Source: Odiellus spinosus
Lineage: Eukaryota; Arthropoda; Arachnida; Opiliones; Phalangiidae
Assembly (NCBI GenBank): GCA_963920705.1
Contig: OY987229.1
Coordinates: 18,605,728 to 18,669,727 of the forward strand
Direction of reading: 5' to 3'
DNA: 64,000 bases
How positions within the stretch are numbered: position 1 is the first letter of the stretch; each line of letters starts with the position of its first letter. Below, one piece after another: positions 1-11,267 of this stretch. Both the position numbers and the translations under genes were made by a program. The notes under the pieces were generated by a model. It saw only the letters and a list, made by a program, of their open reading frames with translations. It ran no database searches and was not told where the DNA came from.

Positions 1-1582
1 AGATTTTATTTACAATCCTGTTCCTGTATTTTTTTGAGACTTTTCGAGATATTTTCGTACCTTTGTACCTTCTGAAATCTTAAGTTATATCTGATACAGT
101 TATATTCTTATGTGGTTGGCTGGAAAGCTAGTTAGAATTTACCAATGAAATATATTGAATGTTCATTTATATTCTTTGATTCATTTTTTTTTTTCTTTTC
201 CTGTCTGTAAAGGGACATTTTAAAATTTGTTAAATTCCAGGAATTGATTAGATCTCTTTATTTTCTAGGCAATGCATATAGTAGAAGGTTTATTACTAGT
301 CCCTGAAAATGTCTTTCGATCGATAAAATTATGGATCAGTAAATACGCCTGTGAAAAAAATAGGTCAGGTTTTAAATACCGAGGAAATATTGGTAAATTC
401 GTTAAAATGTGATTTGTATTAGTTTAGAACCTGGAATACCTGGAAATATTAGAAATATGGGGTCAGATTTTAGGATAAAACGTTCTTCAATGAAAGGGTG
501 AATAAAATAGGTCGAATTCAGTGACAAAACAATAGTATTTTTCGTCAATATATGCGCGCGCATGCGCTTATTATATTTTCTGGATAAAGTAGCAGACGAA
601 ATAATGGGTTTATGTGAAAATAGTAAGAACCGTATAGGTAATGATGTTAATTAAGATTAAATAACTATAATTCAACTGGAGAAATACACTTATATGCGGC
701 TTGGAATTCTAGGCTTACCATGGTTTACTGTAGCTCCAATATAATTTTGGGAACCTTTGGGTACAGCTAGTGAGTGTAAAAGAATCGGCAAAAGTTGGCT
801 ACTTGTGACAAAAACCACTTTAAAATGTTTGGGATAGCTAAATTTTGGCGCAATTTCATCCGCCCCACCCTAAATTTATGATAGAAAATCAAATTATTAA
901 ATTATCTTTATTTTATTGCCCCACTTTGAACCGAAAATATTCGTTACAATCGATAAAGTCAAGAATATTAGCGTAAGAAAAATATTTGAGAATATCTTTC
1001 AGTGTACTTTTCGAGTAATTCTGATTTATTCCAACGAAATATGAGATTTCGATACCATGCGAACAAACAGTAATATTATCTTTCTAACATAATATAAATT
1101 TCATTAAAATTTATATAAGAAAATACTTTTGGGAAATTAACTTCAGCCGTTCTCTATCTTTTAAATCCAATTTAGGGACTTTACTAGCTTATATCCCCAA
1201 AAGAGATTAACCAAACGTGAACTATTGAAGCGGAATAATTCATAATGTTAAACCTGATAGGGAAAAGTAGTTCTTTGGCAACTTCTTAAAACAAAGGAGG
1301 ATATTATATCTATAACTTAAAAGAGAAAACTAGGTTTCGTATTTCGAATAGCAAACAATACTCGTATTGGAAATGTAAAGGCAAAACGAAAAGGATTTCT
1401 AGTCGATTGTTTTCAATTTATTCGCGTCAACTAAGAGGCTTAGCGGAGTTTTAATTTATCAGAAAAAAAAGCTCTTACGGATACGATAACGAACAAAAAG
1501 TGGCTCTTTATGAATAGGTTTTAATTATTTTTTTAAATTATTTTCACCGTCCCTTTATGAATGAATAAGAGGTTTCAACTCT
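1..1582. other. AT-rich stretch without recognised gene
   Basis: No open frame, splice-flanked exon or repeat array was recognised here. A short alternating purine-pyrimidine run, GCGCGCGCATGCGC, sits near 552-566. A segment near 840-880 (TTGGCGCAATTTCATCCGCC) resembles one near 44674-44692, suggesting a shared degenerate repeat. Confidence 0.6.
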
Positions 1583-1586
1583 TTAA

Positions 1587-2018
1587 AGGGAGAATGCAAC
1601 CTAATTACAAGTGATTTTTTATCGATTCCTTATCGATTAAATAGGCCTAATCCACCGATAAAAAGTTTGCAATACAAATATTAAACTAGAAATAAATTTA
1701 AAACTTACCCTGAAAATAGGCTTAGCGGGATTCATGGAGATCCTGAATCGCGTCCGTGTAAGGTCTAGCGACCAATGAGCAAAGGCTCGTCGTTCACGCG
1801 AGATCTCCACGAGACTTACGTAGCGTGCGATTGGTCGCTAGACCTTACACGCGAGGAAATCAGGAGCTCCATGAATCCCACTAAGCCTATTTTCAGGGTA
1901 AGTTTTAAATTTATTTCTAGTTTAATAGTTGTTTGAAAATTTTTTAAATAGTGGATTAGGCCTATTTAAACAATAAGGAATCGAAAAAAATCACTTGTTG
2001 TTAGGTTGCATCCTCCCT
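1587..2018 (+). mobile_element. Family A fold-back MITE, copy 1 (TTAA target)
   Basis: The element starts AGGGAGAATGCAACCTAA and ends with the near-perfect inverse TTAGGTTGCATCCTCCCT, flanked by TTAA at 1583-1586 and 2019-2022. The two halves are inverted repeats over almost the whole 432 bp; for example ACTTACCCTGAAAATAGG on the left is answered by CCTATTTTCAGGGTAAGT on the right. The centre is GC-richer and pairs around GGTCTAGCGACCAAT and ATTGGTCGCTAGACC. There is no coding capacity. TTAA duplications are typical of piggyBac and Kolobok transposases, so mobilisation by one of these is inferred. Copies 2 and 3 are nearly identical and in the same orientation, implying recent spread. Confidence 0.88.
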
Positions 2019-2022
2019 TTAA

Positions 2023-4307
2023 TAAGAGCTAGTTCACGTATAATGGTCAAAGTTATCAGACTGATATGCACAATGATAAACCTTATATAGTATAAGAAAG
2101 TATTGTCGACAGGTGTTGGAAACTTCTCTTGAACGTTCCCGAGTTTAAACTATACCGTAAATCCTGTCTTTTCATCAAACAAATGTGATTTAATATTTAA
2201 CTATAATTGCATAATGTATAATTTTAATTTTAAAAGATGGTGAAATTTCCATATTTTATAACGGCAGAAAAATATTGGTTTTAAGACTATAACTATACTT
2301 TTTTTATGATATATTAATTTCAAGCTCTAAAAACAAACCAAATTAATTAAATCTTAATCTTTCTAACTCAAACTATCTCATCCGATCTTTGTATCTCTGT
2401 GCGGAACTTATCTCTTATAACTACATTTTCTATTGCGCATGTCTTAAACTATATCTCTCACTTTGTGTATCGCTATTTGTATTCATAGTCGCTATACCAT
2501 TCGGAAAGAAAAAAACAAAGCTGAAACATGTCCTTTAACTCCCCCTAGATACTGGCTTCAATCAACCGCCAGATTTACCCTACTATCAGTGTCACTTTGA
2601 AATTTCAGCATGTACAAAAACAACTTCTTATATATTCTATGAAACCCAATATACAAATTCAAAATTTCTGATTGGTATACCAACTTATATCTACATCTTC
2701 GACGTATAATATTCTAAATAAAACATCTATAGTTGTTTAACCTCCAAAAAAAATCAATTCCCTTATGTACAATATATGTTTGCGTAAATATGTGGTATTT
2801 TTCAACATCAATTGACAGCGCATACGATACTAGGATATCCGTTAAATTGAGATTTTGTGCCTGTTTAAAAATTAATTTGAAAATAAGATACGCGTGATTT
2901 GTTTAAATTTAAACAATTCTTTGAAAGGATGGATAGAGGGTTAGTTTGGATTCACTTTCAACCATTGTATCTCATCTTCCCGCGCTTTCTATATATTATT
3001 TGTTTTTATTTGGATGACGTGAGAAACGAAAAAAAAATAAATAAAATAAAATAAAAAAACCGACCTGTCCAGTATCAATTTCGAGGTCAAAAGTTAGGCT
3101 TTCATAGTTTTTTAAACATCATTCCAAAGTGAATGTACAATGTAATTTATTAAGGTAAAAACTTCAAGTATTAATTATAAAAATTGGTGGAATTCAATTT
3201 TTAAGGAAATTTATCCCAAAATTTTTAAAGTGAAGCTGTTATGAATTTTATATCAGCTCAAAAGTAATTTGACTATCATTTTCGGGAGTAAAAACGATTC
3301 AAAAGATATGCATATGCAATGGAGTAAATATTTTATCCACACTATCGTAACCTTTCTCTAGAATCTCCTATGCCTAAACCGAATGCACAAATAGAAAGTA
3401 GACATTCCCTAGATTATTTTAAAGTAATAAAATCCTTGAAAAAGATGTCTCGCCACTGATAGAAATCGAGCTAAAATCCAAAAAAACCACAACCCCAAAA
3501 TGACGGTCTCTTTTCTCCATTTTATTTTAAAGAAAAACCTGTTATAGCGTCACTTTAAATCCAATTTAAAATAGACCATCTTCCTTTCATAATACATTCG
3601 TACGTGGCTTTGTATTCGATGTAGTTTCAAATTGGTACGAGCTTTTCATCCACCTACAAGGTTTTTATGGATGTAATACGGTTCCTCGGTATAAGGAAAG
3701 AAAAAGTCAGGAATAAAACGAATGATTTATGACCCCAAGGATGACTACCCCATCCCTCGACTCTCCCACGCTCTCGTACCTTCCTTTAGGCCTTTACCCA
3801 ATAGCCTTAACACTCAACCCCTAGCTCCCCTCACTGTACAACCTTCGAATTTCAACTTATTATCTTTGCATAGAGGGTTATGGATAGCGGGCCCTATTGG
3901 TTGAACCAAATCGTATTGGGAGCCGTATAACCCAAGATAAGAACCTATATATTGTTTTTATACCATATGTGTGTTATCTTATATGCTCATATAGAATTGT
4001 TTTTGTAATCAGGCACACCGAGCAACAATAGAAATCTATATCGAGGTTACTTATATATGTTTCGAGTGAAAGTATACTCGTAATTAGGTTTAGGAAGGAA
4101 TAAGATTAAGTAAGATTTAAGTTAAAAAGTTCCATTTTAATTAATTTATAAATCCGTTGAAAATCGTTAATATATATTTTAGGTTTAGAAGCTAATTAAA
4201 TTAATTTAATTGCCTTTCAAATATGGGCCCGAAAAACTATTAATTGAGATAGTTGTAAAACTGTAGGACTGAGTAGATTTTAAAAAATATTTAAGGGCGG
4301 TTTGTTC
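2023..4307. other. AT-rich stretch without recognised gene
   Basis: Nothing convincing is seen. A 60-codon open frame at 3722-3904 (+) is pyrimidine-rich and has no supporting splice sites. The segment 3340-3475 (with CCTAGATTATTTTAAAG and GCCACTGATAGAAAT) resembles the sequence on both sides of the 5920-9000 element, so it belongs to an older dispersed or tandem repeat. Confidence 0.5.
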
Positions 4308-4457
4308 CGAAGGGGACGTCACTTTGTTTACTTGTACACTTGAGTTCACGCAAGTTCAGCTTTGGTAATACAAACAGTTCGAACTCTCGCTGAACTCAAG
4401 AGTCCAGCTTTGGTAGTCCAAACATTTTGTACACCTGAGTTCAAATGTCTGACCCCT
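4308..4457. mobile_element. 150-bp insertion flanked by 10-bp direct repeats
   Basis: The 150-bp segment lies between perfect direct repeats CGGTTTGTTC at 4298-4307 and 4458-4467, as expected for a target-site duplication. It contains AGGGGAC near its left end and GACCCCT at its right end, a short imperfect inverted terminus. Inside are two diverged copies of TCAGCTTTGGTA and two of TGTACACYTGAGTTCA. A 10-bp duplication fits Mutator-like elements (9-10 bp), but the termini are short, so the class is only a suggestion. Confidence 0.4.
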
Positions 4458-4467
4458 CGGTTTGTTC

Positions 4468-5919
4468 TATCTGTACATAGTGAAATTATTAAAACTTAAC
4501 CCTTAAAAATAAATAAATTATCCTTAAAATCGTAAAGAACTTCGCCTTTTAACCTTTACGCAAGAACATAATCCTCGAGACGAGTAAAATAGAAATACAA
4601 TTTTCCAGGCGAAAAAGTAGACATAAGTTTGTAAAATAAGTTTCGATTTTTCTTGATAATCTTCTTGTCTGAAAGCTTTCATATTTCGAGATCAGCTTAT
4701 AGAAAGAAGTCAAGTGTTCAAGGTCTTCTAAATTAGACCATTCTGCCAGTTAACAATGGCGCGAGAGAGATATGTGCTTTACTTTTTATACGAAACTTTG
4801 GGTTTTAAATGAATATATATCACAGTCCCGCAAGTTCATCTTGACAGGGGTTGATAAAATAGATGACTTTCTATACAACAATAGGGGTTCACCATTAAAA
4901 GGTTTTTTTTTATTAAGGGGGACTTAAGGTTTATGTTCGATATTCCATCTTTGTGGAAAATTCACGTAACATGTCTTTAAGGTTAATCCTATGGAAATAT
5001 GACTTACTACATTTTACCACTTAGGAGTTAAGGCTAATCTGACGTACAGAAATATCCCAAATCAAGTTGTTGATTTTTCTTCTTCGACCTTCTTACAGAA
5101 TAATAAAAAAAAAAAAGATAGGCTATAACGTAGTATAAAATAACATCTTGACATCCGAATATTTTTCGCTTGTTTCTTTTACGAATAACGACCGTATAGA
5201 ACTAAAGACCTTTTATCAAATTATGTTTTTAGTAGAGAGAAAGGCTGTACCGTTATTTTTTAAAGGTAACTAAATTTGCCTCTATCTTAGCTGTACTCTT
5301 CGCTATAGTTTCAAGATTATCCGATATGCAGAAACGTATCGTAAATTTATTTTTTATTTGACAGTAAGCGCTAAGCTATTGGGACTATTTTTTAAAGAAA
5401 CAAATAATAGAAATATTACGAAGACTAGGTTTTGTACGCGCTGCCAAATTAATGTGAAATATAATCCTCAAAGAAACAAGATTGACGCTCGCGTTGAAAG
5501 AAATATGGCGAGAGATGAGATAAATTTCATTTTCTGAACCTTCCTCTTCCGTTTTTGCACTCTGAATTGTTATTACGAATAAGTTGAATACAACTAAGCC
5601 TAAAGTAAGGAAAGTTAAACACTATCTAATCTTTTGATTTTATTGCATTTTCCGATTGGAGCGAGATTTTGTGATTCTTGGCTCTCGACTTCCATGGTGT
5701 CGAATTGTTAGCGGTATAAATTTTATACGATTGTATTAGGGTTAAAAATCTTTTTTTTTATTAATTAAATTTTAGTTTATTCTGTAGTTGGGTTATATTG
5801 ACCTAGTTTTACATATTCAATGTTAAATTTAAAAGTGTAGCTATTTCCTAGATTATTTTGAAAAAGTAAAATTATGTTTCGTCACTTGAAAAGGATGTTT
5901 TGCCACTGATAGAAATATA
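4468..5919. other. AT-rich stretch, target of the 5920 insertion
   Basis: No gene is recognised. The last ~75 bp (from CCTAGATTATTTTG near 5848 to CCACTGATAGAAATATA) matches part of 3400-3470, and the sequence after 9000 continues the same family, so the large element inserted into a pre-existing degenerate repeat. Confidence 0.5.
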
Positions 5920-6179
5920 CAGGGTGACCACTTTTCCTATATTTCCTATTTTTTTCTATATTTTCACCTCTTTCCTATTTTTTCCTATAATTTAATAGAA
6001 ATTCCTATAATCTCCTATATTTCTACTCAAAATCTCTAGTTAAGGGTCAAGTTATAAATCATACTGTCAGCTCAAAACTGCAGTGCCCTTTTGATAACTC
6101 ATTAAGCTCACGTGTCTGCGATTTTCCATACCTTTTTCAGGTCATGAAACTAAAATCCTAATTACACTTAGTCAATCAA

Positions 6180-6268
6180 TTAAAAGTTGCGAAGTTGGTA
6201 ACGCACTAGCGTGTTGATTGCGGAGAGCGAAGTTCGATTCCCCGTAAAACCTTTATATATTTTTTTTT
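6180..6268 (+). pseudogene. Degenerate tRNA-like pol III unit (SINE head or tRNA relic)
   Basis: TTGCGAAGTTGG at 6187-6198 fits the pol III A box with one mismatch. AGTTCGATTCC at 6231-6241 fits the B box with one mismatch. Their start-to-start spacing is 44 bp, as in a tRNA, and a run of eight or more T at 6261-6268 could terminate pol III. The D stem pairs 3 of 4 and the T stem 3 of 5, but the acceptor arms (6180-6186 and 6245-6251) do not pair, so this is not a working tRNA. It may be a SINE-type head or a captured tRNA pseudogene inside the hAT-like element. Confidence 0.4.
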
Positions 6269-6620
6269 ATTTTAGTGTTAATTACTAAATTATGTCATGT
6301 TGAAACATTTGAAATAATAGATGCGTAAATAATAATGCAAATAGGTGTATTACCTATAAAAGCGTGTACAACGAATATGGGTATAATCTTGCCCAAATGA
6401 AACAAATATTCGCTTGTTGTCCCACATAAGGGGAAATAATATGGTACTTAATAGAAATCACAATCCGCTTTAGATGTAAAAATTGTAAGCCAAATGATAA
6501 AGGAAGATGGAAACAGAGCTTCAGTCCTACCTTAAAATATAGTAAAAAATACTTTGTCAACAATTAAAAATAATAAAAATCACAATTTAAGGTGCTAAGT
6601 GGTGTCCCACTTTTTCATGG

Positions 6621-8927
6621 GACAAATGAAAAGGGCGACAAATGAAACGGGTGACAAATGAAACGGGTGACAAATGAAAAGGATGACGAATGAAGCGGGT
6701 GTCAAATGAAACGGGTGACAAATGAAACGGGTGACAAATGAAACGGGTGACAAATGAAACGCGTGACAAATGAATCGGGTGACAAATGAAACGCGTGACA
6801 AATGAAACGGGTGACAAATGAAAATATTATATTAATTATTAAACTATAGTAAAAAATACATCGTCAAGAGATGAGACAGAATTAAGGCCCATAGATAGCT
6901 ACACCCCTGACAGGAGGTGACAAATAAAACGGATGACAAATGAAACGGGTGACAAATGAAAACGGTGACAAATGAAACGGGTGACAAATGAAAAGGATGA
7001 CGAATGAAACGGGTGTCAAATGAAACGGGTGACAAATGAAACGGGTGACAAATGAAACGGGTGACAAATGAAACGCGTGACAAATGAAAAGTGTGACAAA
7101 TGAAACGGGTGACAAATGAAAAGGATGACGAATGAAACGGGTGTCAAATGAAACGGGTGACAAATGAAACGGGTGACAAATGAAACGGGTGACAAATGAA
7201 ACGCGTGACAAATGAATCGGGTGACAAATGAAACGCGTGACAAATGAAACGGGTGTCAAATGAAAATATATAAATTATTAAACTATAGTAAAAAATACAT
7301 AGTCAAGAGATGAGACAGAATTTAAGGGGCTAACAAGATGGTCAAGCCCATAGATAGCTACACCCCTGACAGGAGGTGACAAATGAAAAGGGCGACAAAT
7401 GAAACGGGTGACAAATGAAAAGGATGACGAATGAAACGGGTGTCAAATGAAACCGGTGTCAAATGAAACGGGTGACAAATGAAACGGGTGACAAATGAAA
7501 CGGGTGACAAATGAAACGGGTGACAAATGAAACGGGTGACAAATGAAACGGGTGACAAATGAAACGCGTGACAAATGAATCGGGTGACAAATGAATCGGG
7601 TGACAAATGAATCGGGTGACAAATGAATCGGGTGACAAATGAAACGGGTGACAAATGAAAATATTATTAATTATTAAACTTTAGTAAAAAATGCATAGTC
7701 AAGAGATGAGACAGAATTTAAGGGGTTAACAAGATGGTCAAGCCCATGATAGCTACACCCCTGACAGGAGGTGACAAATGAAAAGTGGTGCGACAAATGA
7801 AAAGTAATGGCAGGGGTGTAGCTAACATGCGCTTGACCACCTTCTTAGCAGGTGCTATCAAAATGGTCAGGCCTATTGATAGCTACACCCCTGACAGGAG
7901 GTGACAAATGAAACGGACGACAAATGAAACGGGTGACAAATGAAACCGGCGACAAATGAAAGCGGCAACAAATGAAACGGGTGACAAATGAAACGGGTGT
8001 CAAATGAAACGGGTGACAAATGAAACGGGTGACAAATGAAACGGGTGACAAATGAAACGGGTGACAAATGAAACGGGTGACAAATGAATCGGGTGACAAA
8101 TGAATCGGGTGACAAATGAAACGGGTGACAAATGAAAATATTATATTAATTATTAAACTATAGTTAAAAATACATAGTCAAGAGATGAGACAGAATTTAA
8201 GGGGCTAACAAGATGGTCAGGCCCATAGATAGCTACACCCCTGACAGGAGGTGACAAATGAAACGGATGACAAATGAAACGGGTGACAAATGAAAAGGGC
8301 GACAAATGAAACGGGTGACAAATGAAAAGGATGACGAATGAAACGGGTGTCAAATGAAACGGGTGTCAAATGAAACGGGTGACAAATGAAACGGGTGACA
8401 AATGAAACGGGTGACAAATGAAACGGGTGACAAATGAAACGGGTGACAAATGAATCGGGTGACAAATGAATCGGGTGACAAATGAATCGGGTGACAAATG
8501 AATCGGGTGACAAATGAAACGGGTGACAAATGAAACGGGTGACAAATGAAAATATTATTAATTATTAAACTTTAGTAAAAAATGCATAGTCAAGAGATGA
8601 GACAGAATTTAAGGGGCTAACAAGATGGTCAAGCCCATGATAGCTACACCCCTGACAGGAGGTGACAAATGAAAGTGGTGCGACAAATGAAAAGTAATGG
8701 CAGGGGTGTAGCTAACATGCGCTTGACCACCTTGTTAGCAGGTGCTAACAAAATGGTCAGGCCCATTGATAGCTACACCCCTGACAGGAGGTGACAAATG
8801 AAACGTACGACAAATGAAACGGGTGACAAATGAAACCGGCAACAAATGAAACGGTTGACAAATGAAACGGGTGACAAATGAAACCGGTGACAAATGAAAC
8901 CGGTGACAAATGAAACCGGCAACAAAT
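6621..8927. repeat. 16-bp minisatellite with higher-order blocks
   Basis: The unit is GACAAATGAAACGGGT, with variants such as AAGGAT, ATCGGG, ACCGGC and AACGCG at the 3' half. Arrays are broken by AT-rich spacers near 6823-6910, 7261-7375, 7654-7770, 8128-8245 and 8550-8660. The spacers share TTAATTATTAAACT, AAGAGATGAGACAGAATT and TAGCTACACCCCTGACAGG. A longer spacer version at about 7735-7905 recurs at about 8622-8790, giving a higher-order period near 886 bp. On the minus strand the unit has no stop in any phase, which produces several overlapping pseudo-proteins of the VSFVTRFICHPFHLSP type. These are a by-product of the repeat, not genes. Confidence 0.9.
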
Positions 8928-9000
8928 TCTTCCTATATTTTCCTATATTTCGCAAAGAAATTTCCTATATAGGATTTTCAAATTTTCAGTGGTCACCCTG

Positions 9001-9585
9001 AATATATAGTTCGAAAATGACCCATATCTTAAAATGGCCGTAACGTTTCTCTACGACCTCCTAGGCATAGATAGCTAATGCAGCATTGTAAAGTAGACGT
9101 TCCATAGATTATTTTAAGATAAACAAATTATGTACTAAAATAATATTTCATATTCTTACATATTTAATAATTATATCTAGTATAATTACTACAAAAATGA
9201 ACTCGAATATGTAAAATATGATTTTTGTCATTGCTGCAACAGTTTTGCACAATATCGCCATCATATAACATTATTTTTAATTATATTTAATGACTTAAAC
9301 CCCTTTTGGTTACGTTTTCAAAATAATTTATTTTTTATAACCAAAATAAAAGCAAAGTTTTAAAATTTATTTTATCAAATTTTGGTTTAAAATTCATAAT
9401 TATTATAAAACCAAAATCGTTATAATAAAATTTAATTCTACGAAACGTATTATAAAATTAAACAAAATCCTAACATTACTTAGTTTAGTTTGAATAAGTG
9501 CCGCTAGAACGCGCCAGCTACGTTACATTACCTGTTGCGTCAGCTTGCCTCTCAAGGCTCAAAGCTACGCCCCCAGTTATTCCCT
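9001..9585. other. AT-rich flank followed by GC-richer sequence
   Basis: The first ~130 bp continues the degenerate repeat interrupted by the hAT-like element. About 9160-9480 is very AT-rich simple sequence. From about 9490 composition becomes more balanced (GCCGCTAGAACGCGCC and neighbours), leading into the duplicated block. No gene is recognised within it. Confidence 0.45.
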
Positions 9586-10165
9586 ATTTTTTGTCGCGAT
9601 CAGGCGGTTAACAATTAGCAGCTCGCAATGTTTATTGTTTCGACGAAATTTCTAATACTCTTTATTCGACCTTATTTGTGGCTTAAAAACTGTCGCCCAC
9701 TATTCGTAAAGTGTCCCGAACGGTTTGAGAATAATTATTAAGGGTAAGTTGTCGAAAATATAAAAAATATTTGGTTTTGAAGTTGGCGGCGTTAAGCCTA
9801 AAATTCAAACGCTAAGCCTAATTTTCTTCGACGCCGGCCCTGGCAACAACGAGCCTCCCCCGCTCCCGCCCCCCATCCCTCCGCCGGGCTGCAGCCTGCA
9901 GTTCTTCCGTATTTTTTGTCGCGATCAGGCGGTTAAAAATTAGCGCAATGATTATTGTTTTGACGAAATTTCCATTACTCTTTATTCGACCCAATTTTTG
10001 GCTTAAAAACTGTCTCCCACTATTCGTAAAATGCCCCGAACGTTTTGAGATTAATTATTAAGGGTAAGTTGTCGAAAATATAAAAAATATTTGCTTTTGA
10101 AGTTGGCGGCGTTAAGCCTAAAATTCAAACGCAAAGCCTAACGACGCCACCACTGGGAACAAAGA
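9586..10165 (+). repeat. Tandem duplication (325-bp offset) with donor-like sites
   Basis: About 255 bp beginning ATTTTTTGTCGCGATCAGGC at 9586 recurs at 9911. Shared landmarks are TTTATTCGACC, GGCTTAAAAACTGTC, CACTATTCGTAAA, TTAAGGGTAAGTTGTCG and GAAGTTGGCGGCG. The two copies are separated by a C-rich, CpG-containing segment (about 9830-9905). Each copy contains GGGTAAGT, a good splice-donor match, about 160 bp into the repeat. One reading is a duplicated untranslated leader exon and promoter for the exon at 10300; another is a repeat without function. The duplication is certain, the function is not. Confidence 0.75.
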
Positions 10166-10308
10166 GCACGGCGTGTGTAGCCTGATTTGTCATGTCTACC
10201 GGCCGTCGCTTGACTTAGCAAAACCTTCATTAGTTTTTACTTGTATACATATAATTATGGTAGTATTAGGCCTAATGTTTGGTATTTTCAAAATTTTAGA
10301 ATCTTGTG

Positions 10309-10374
10309 ATGTTCTCCGAAGTATTTGCGATGGACTACTGGGACAATTTGATTCAAAGTGAAGCCTTTTTTGTG
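10309..10374 (+). CDS. Candidate start exon, 22 codons, unknown protein
   Basis: A possible exon spans 10300-10374. It is preceded by TTTTCAAAATTTTAG, a fair splice acceptor ending at 10299, and followed by GTGAGT at 10375-10380, a strong donor. An ATG at 10309 opens 22 codons reading MFSEVF then MDYWDNLIQSEAFFV, ending in phase 0. The composition (D, W, E, Q) is more protein-like than typical random frames here. The upstream duplicated block carries two donor-like GGGTAAGT sites that could splice to this acceptor. No downstream exon was found before 18 kb and the product is not recognised, so this stays a weak candidate. Confidence 0.3.
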
Positions 10375-10380
10375 GTGAGT

Positions 10381-10684
10381 CTGAAAGCTGTTTTACCTTT
10401 GATTTCGGGATAGCGGGTGCGCGGGAAGGCATGGGACAAAGCCGGCGCCATTATTAGGGGAGTTGTAAAACTGTCATAGCGGATCTCCTCGTCGATGAAG
10501 GCCTATTTCCATCGTCTTAGGTGTAAAGTCACGTGTTAACCGCAATATGCTTATAAATTAAAATTACATATACTTTTACATGTCAATCTTTGTATTTTAA
10601 ATCGACATTTATGGGGACTTCATTATAAATTTAATTTACAATTAACGCCTTTAATTAATTTTTAAACTTGAGTATAATTTTATA
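10381..10684. other. Short spacer, no feature seen
   Basis: Balanced composition to about 10520, then AT-rich. If the 10300 exon is real, this is the beginning of its intron. Nothing else is recognised. Confidence 0.4.
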
Positions 10685-11267
10685 GGGACATTGGCCTAAT
10701 TTTAAAGGGACATTGGCCTAATTTTAAAGGGACATTGGCCTAATTTTAAAGGGACATTGGCCTAATTTTAAAGGGACATTGGCCTAATTTTAAAGGGACA
10801 TTGGCCTAATTTTAAAGGGACATTGGCCTAATTTTAAAGGGACATTGGCCTAATTTTAAAGGGGCATTGGCCTAATTTTAAAGGGGCATTGGCCTAATTT
10901 TAAAGGGGCATTGGCCTAATTTTAAAGGGGCATTGGCCTAATTTTAAAGGGGGATTGGCCTAATTTTAAAGGGGGATTGGCCTAATTTTAAAGGGGCATT
11001 GGCCTAATTTTAAAGGGGCATTGGCCTAATTTTAAAGGGGCATTGGCCTAATTTTAAAGGGGCATTGGCCTAATTTTAAAGGGGCATTGGCCTAATTTTA
11101 AAGGGGCATTGGCCTAATTTTAAAGGGGCATTGGCCTAATTTTAAAGGGGCATTGGCCTAATTTTAAAGGGGCATTGGCCTAATTTTAAAGGGGCATTGG
11201 CCTAATTTTAAAGGGGCATTGGCCTAATTTTAAAGGGGCATTGGCCTAATTTTAAAGGGGCATTGGC
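10685..11267 (+). repeat. 22-bp tandem array, about 27 copies
   Basis: The unit contains GGGACATTGGCCTAATTT followed by TAAA. Variants are grouped in order: eight GGGACA units, four GGGGCA, two GGGGGA, then thirteen GGGGCA; the rest of the unit is invariant. The array ends at GGGGCATTGGC and runs directly into the first 147-bp repeat cluster without spacer. Degenerate relatives (AAACGCACATTGCC, AAACGCTCATTAAC) occur at about 11835-11875, beyond that cluster. Confidence 0.95.

Larger units (their letters stand above)
5920..9000. mobile_element. 3.1 kb non-autonomous hAT-like element filled with minisatellite
   Basis: The element begins CAGGGTGACCACT and ends AGTGGTCACCCTG, perfect 13-bp terminal inverted repeats of the CAGRG type common in hAT elements. 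Flanks GAAATATA (5912-5919) and AATATATA (9001-9008) match at 6 of 8 positions, a decayed 8-bp duplication at best. Both subterminal regions are rich in TTTCCTATA repeats (5930-6030 and 8930-8975), the kind of short subterminal repeat bound by hAT transposases. No transposase frame is present. The interior holds a tRNA-like pol III box pair and a 2.3 kb 16-bp minisatellite. The hAT assignment is inferred from termini only. Confidence 0.65.

Noticed and set aside
3722..3904. 60-codon proline-rich plus-strand frame
   Set aside because: No donor at the end, no acceptor upstream; its composition reflects a pyrimidine-rich strand.
6180..6251. Functional tRNA gene
   Set aside because: The acceptor arms do not pair and the anticodon and T stems are poor, so only pol III box relics are claimed.
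6587..8955. Many overlapping minus-strand frames with VSFVTRFICHPF repeats as proteins
   Set aside because: All frames of the 16-bp repeat read the same peptide, so these are a property of the minisatellite.
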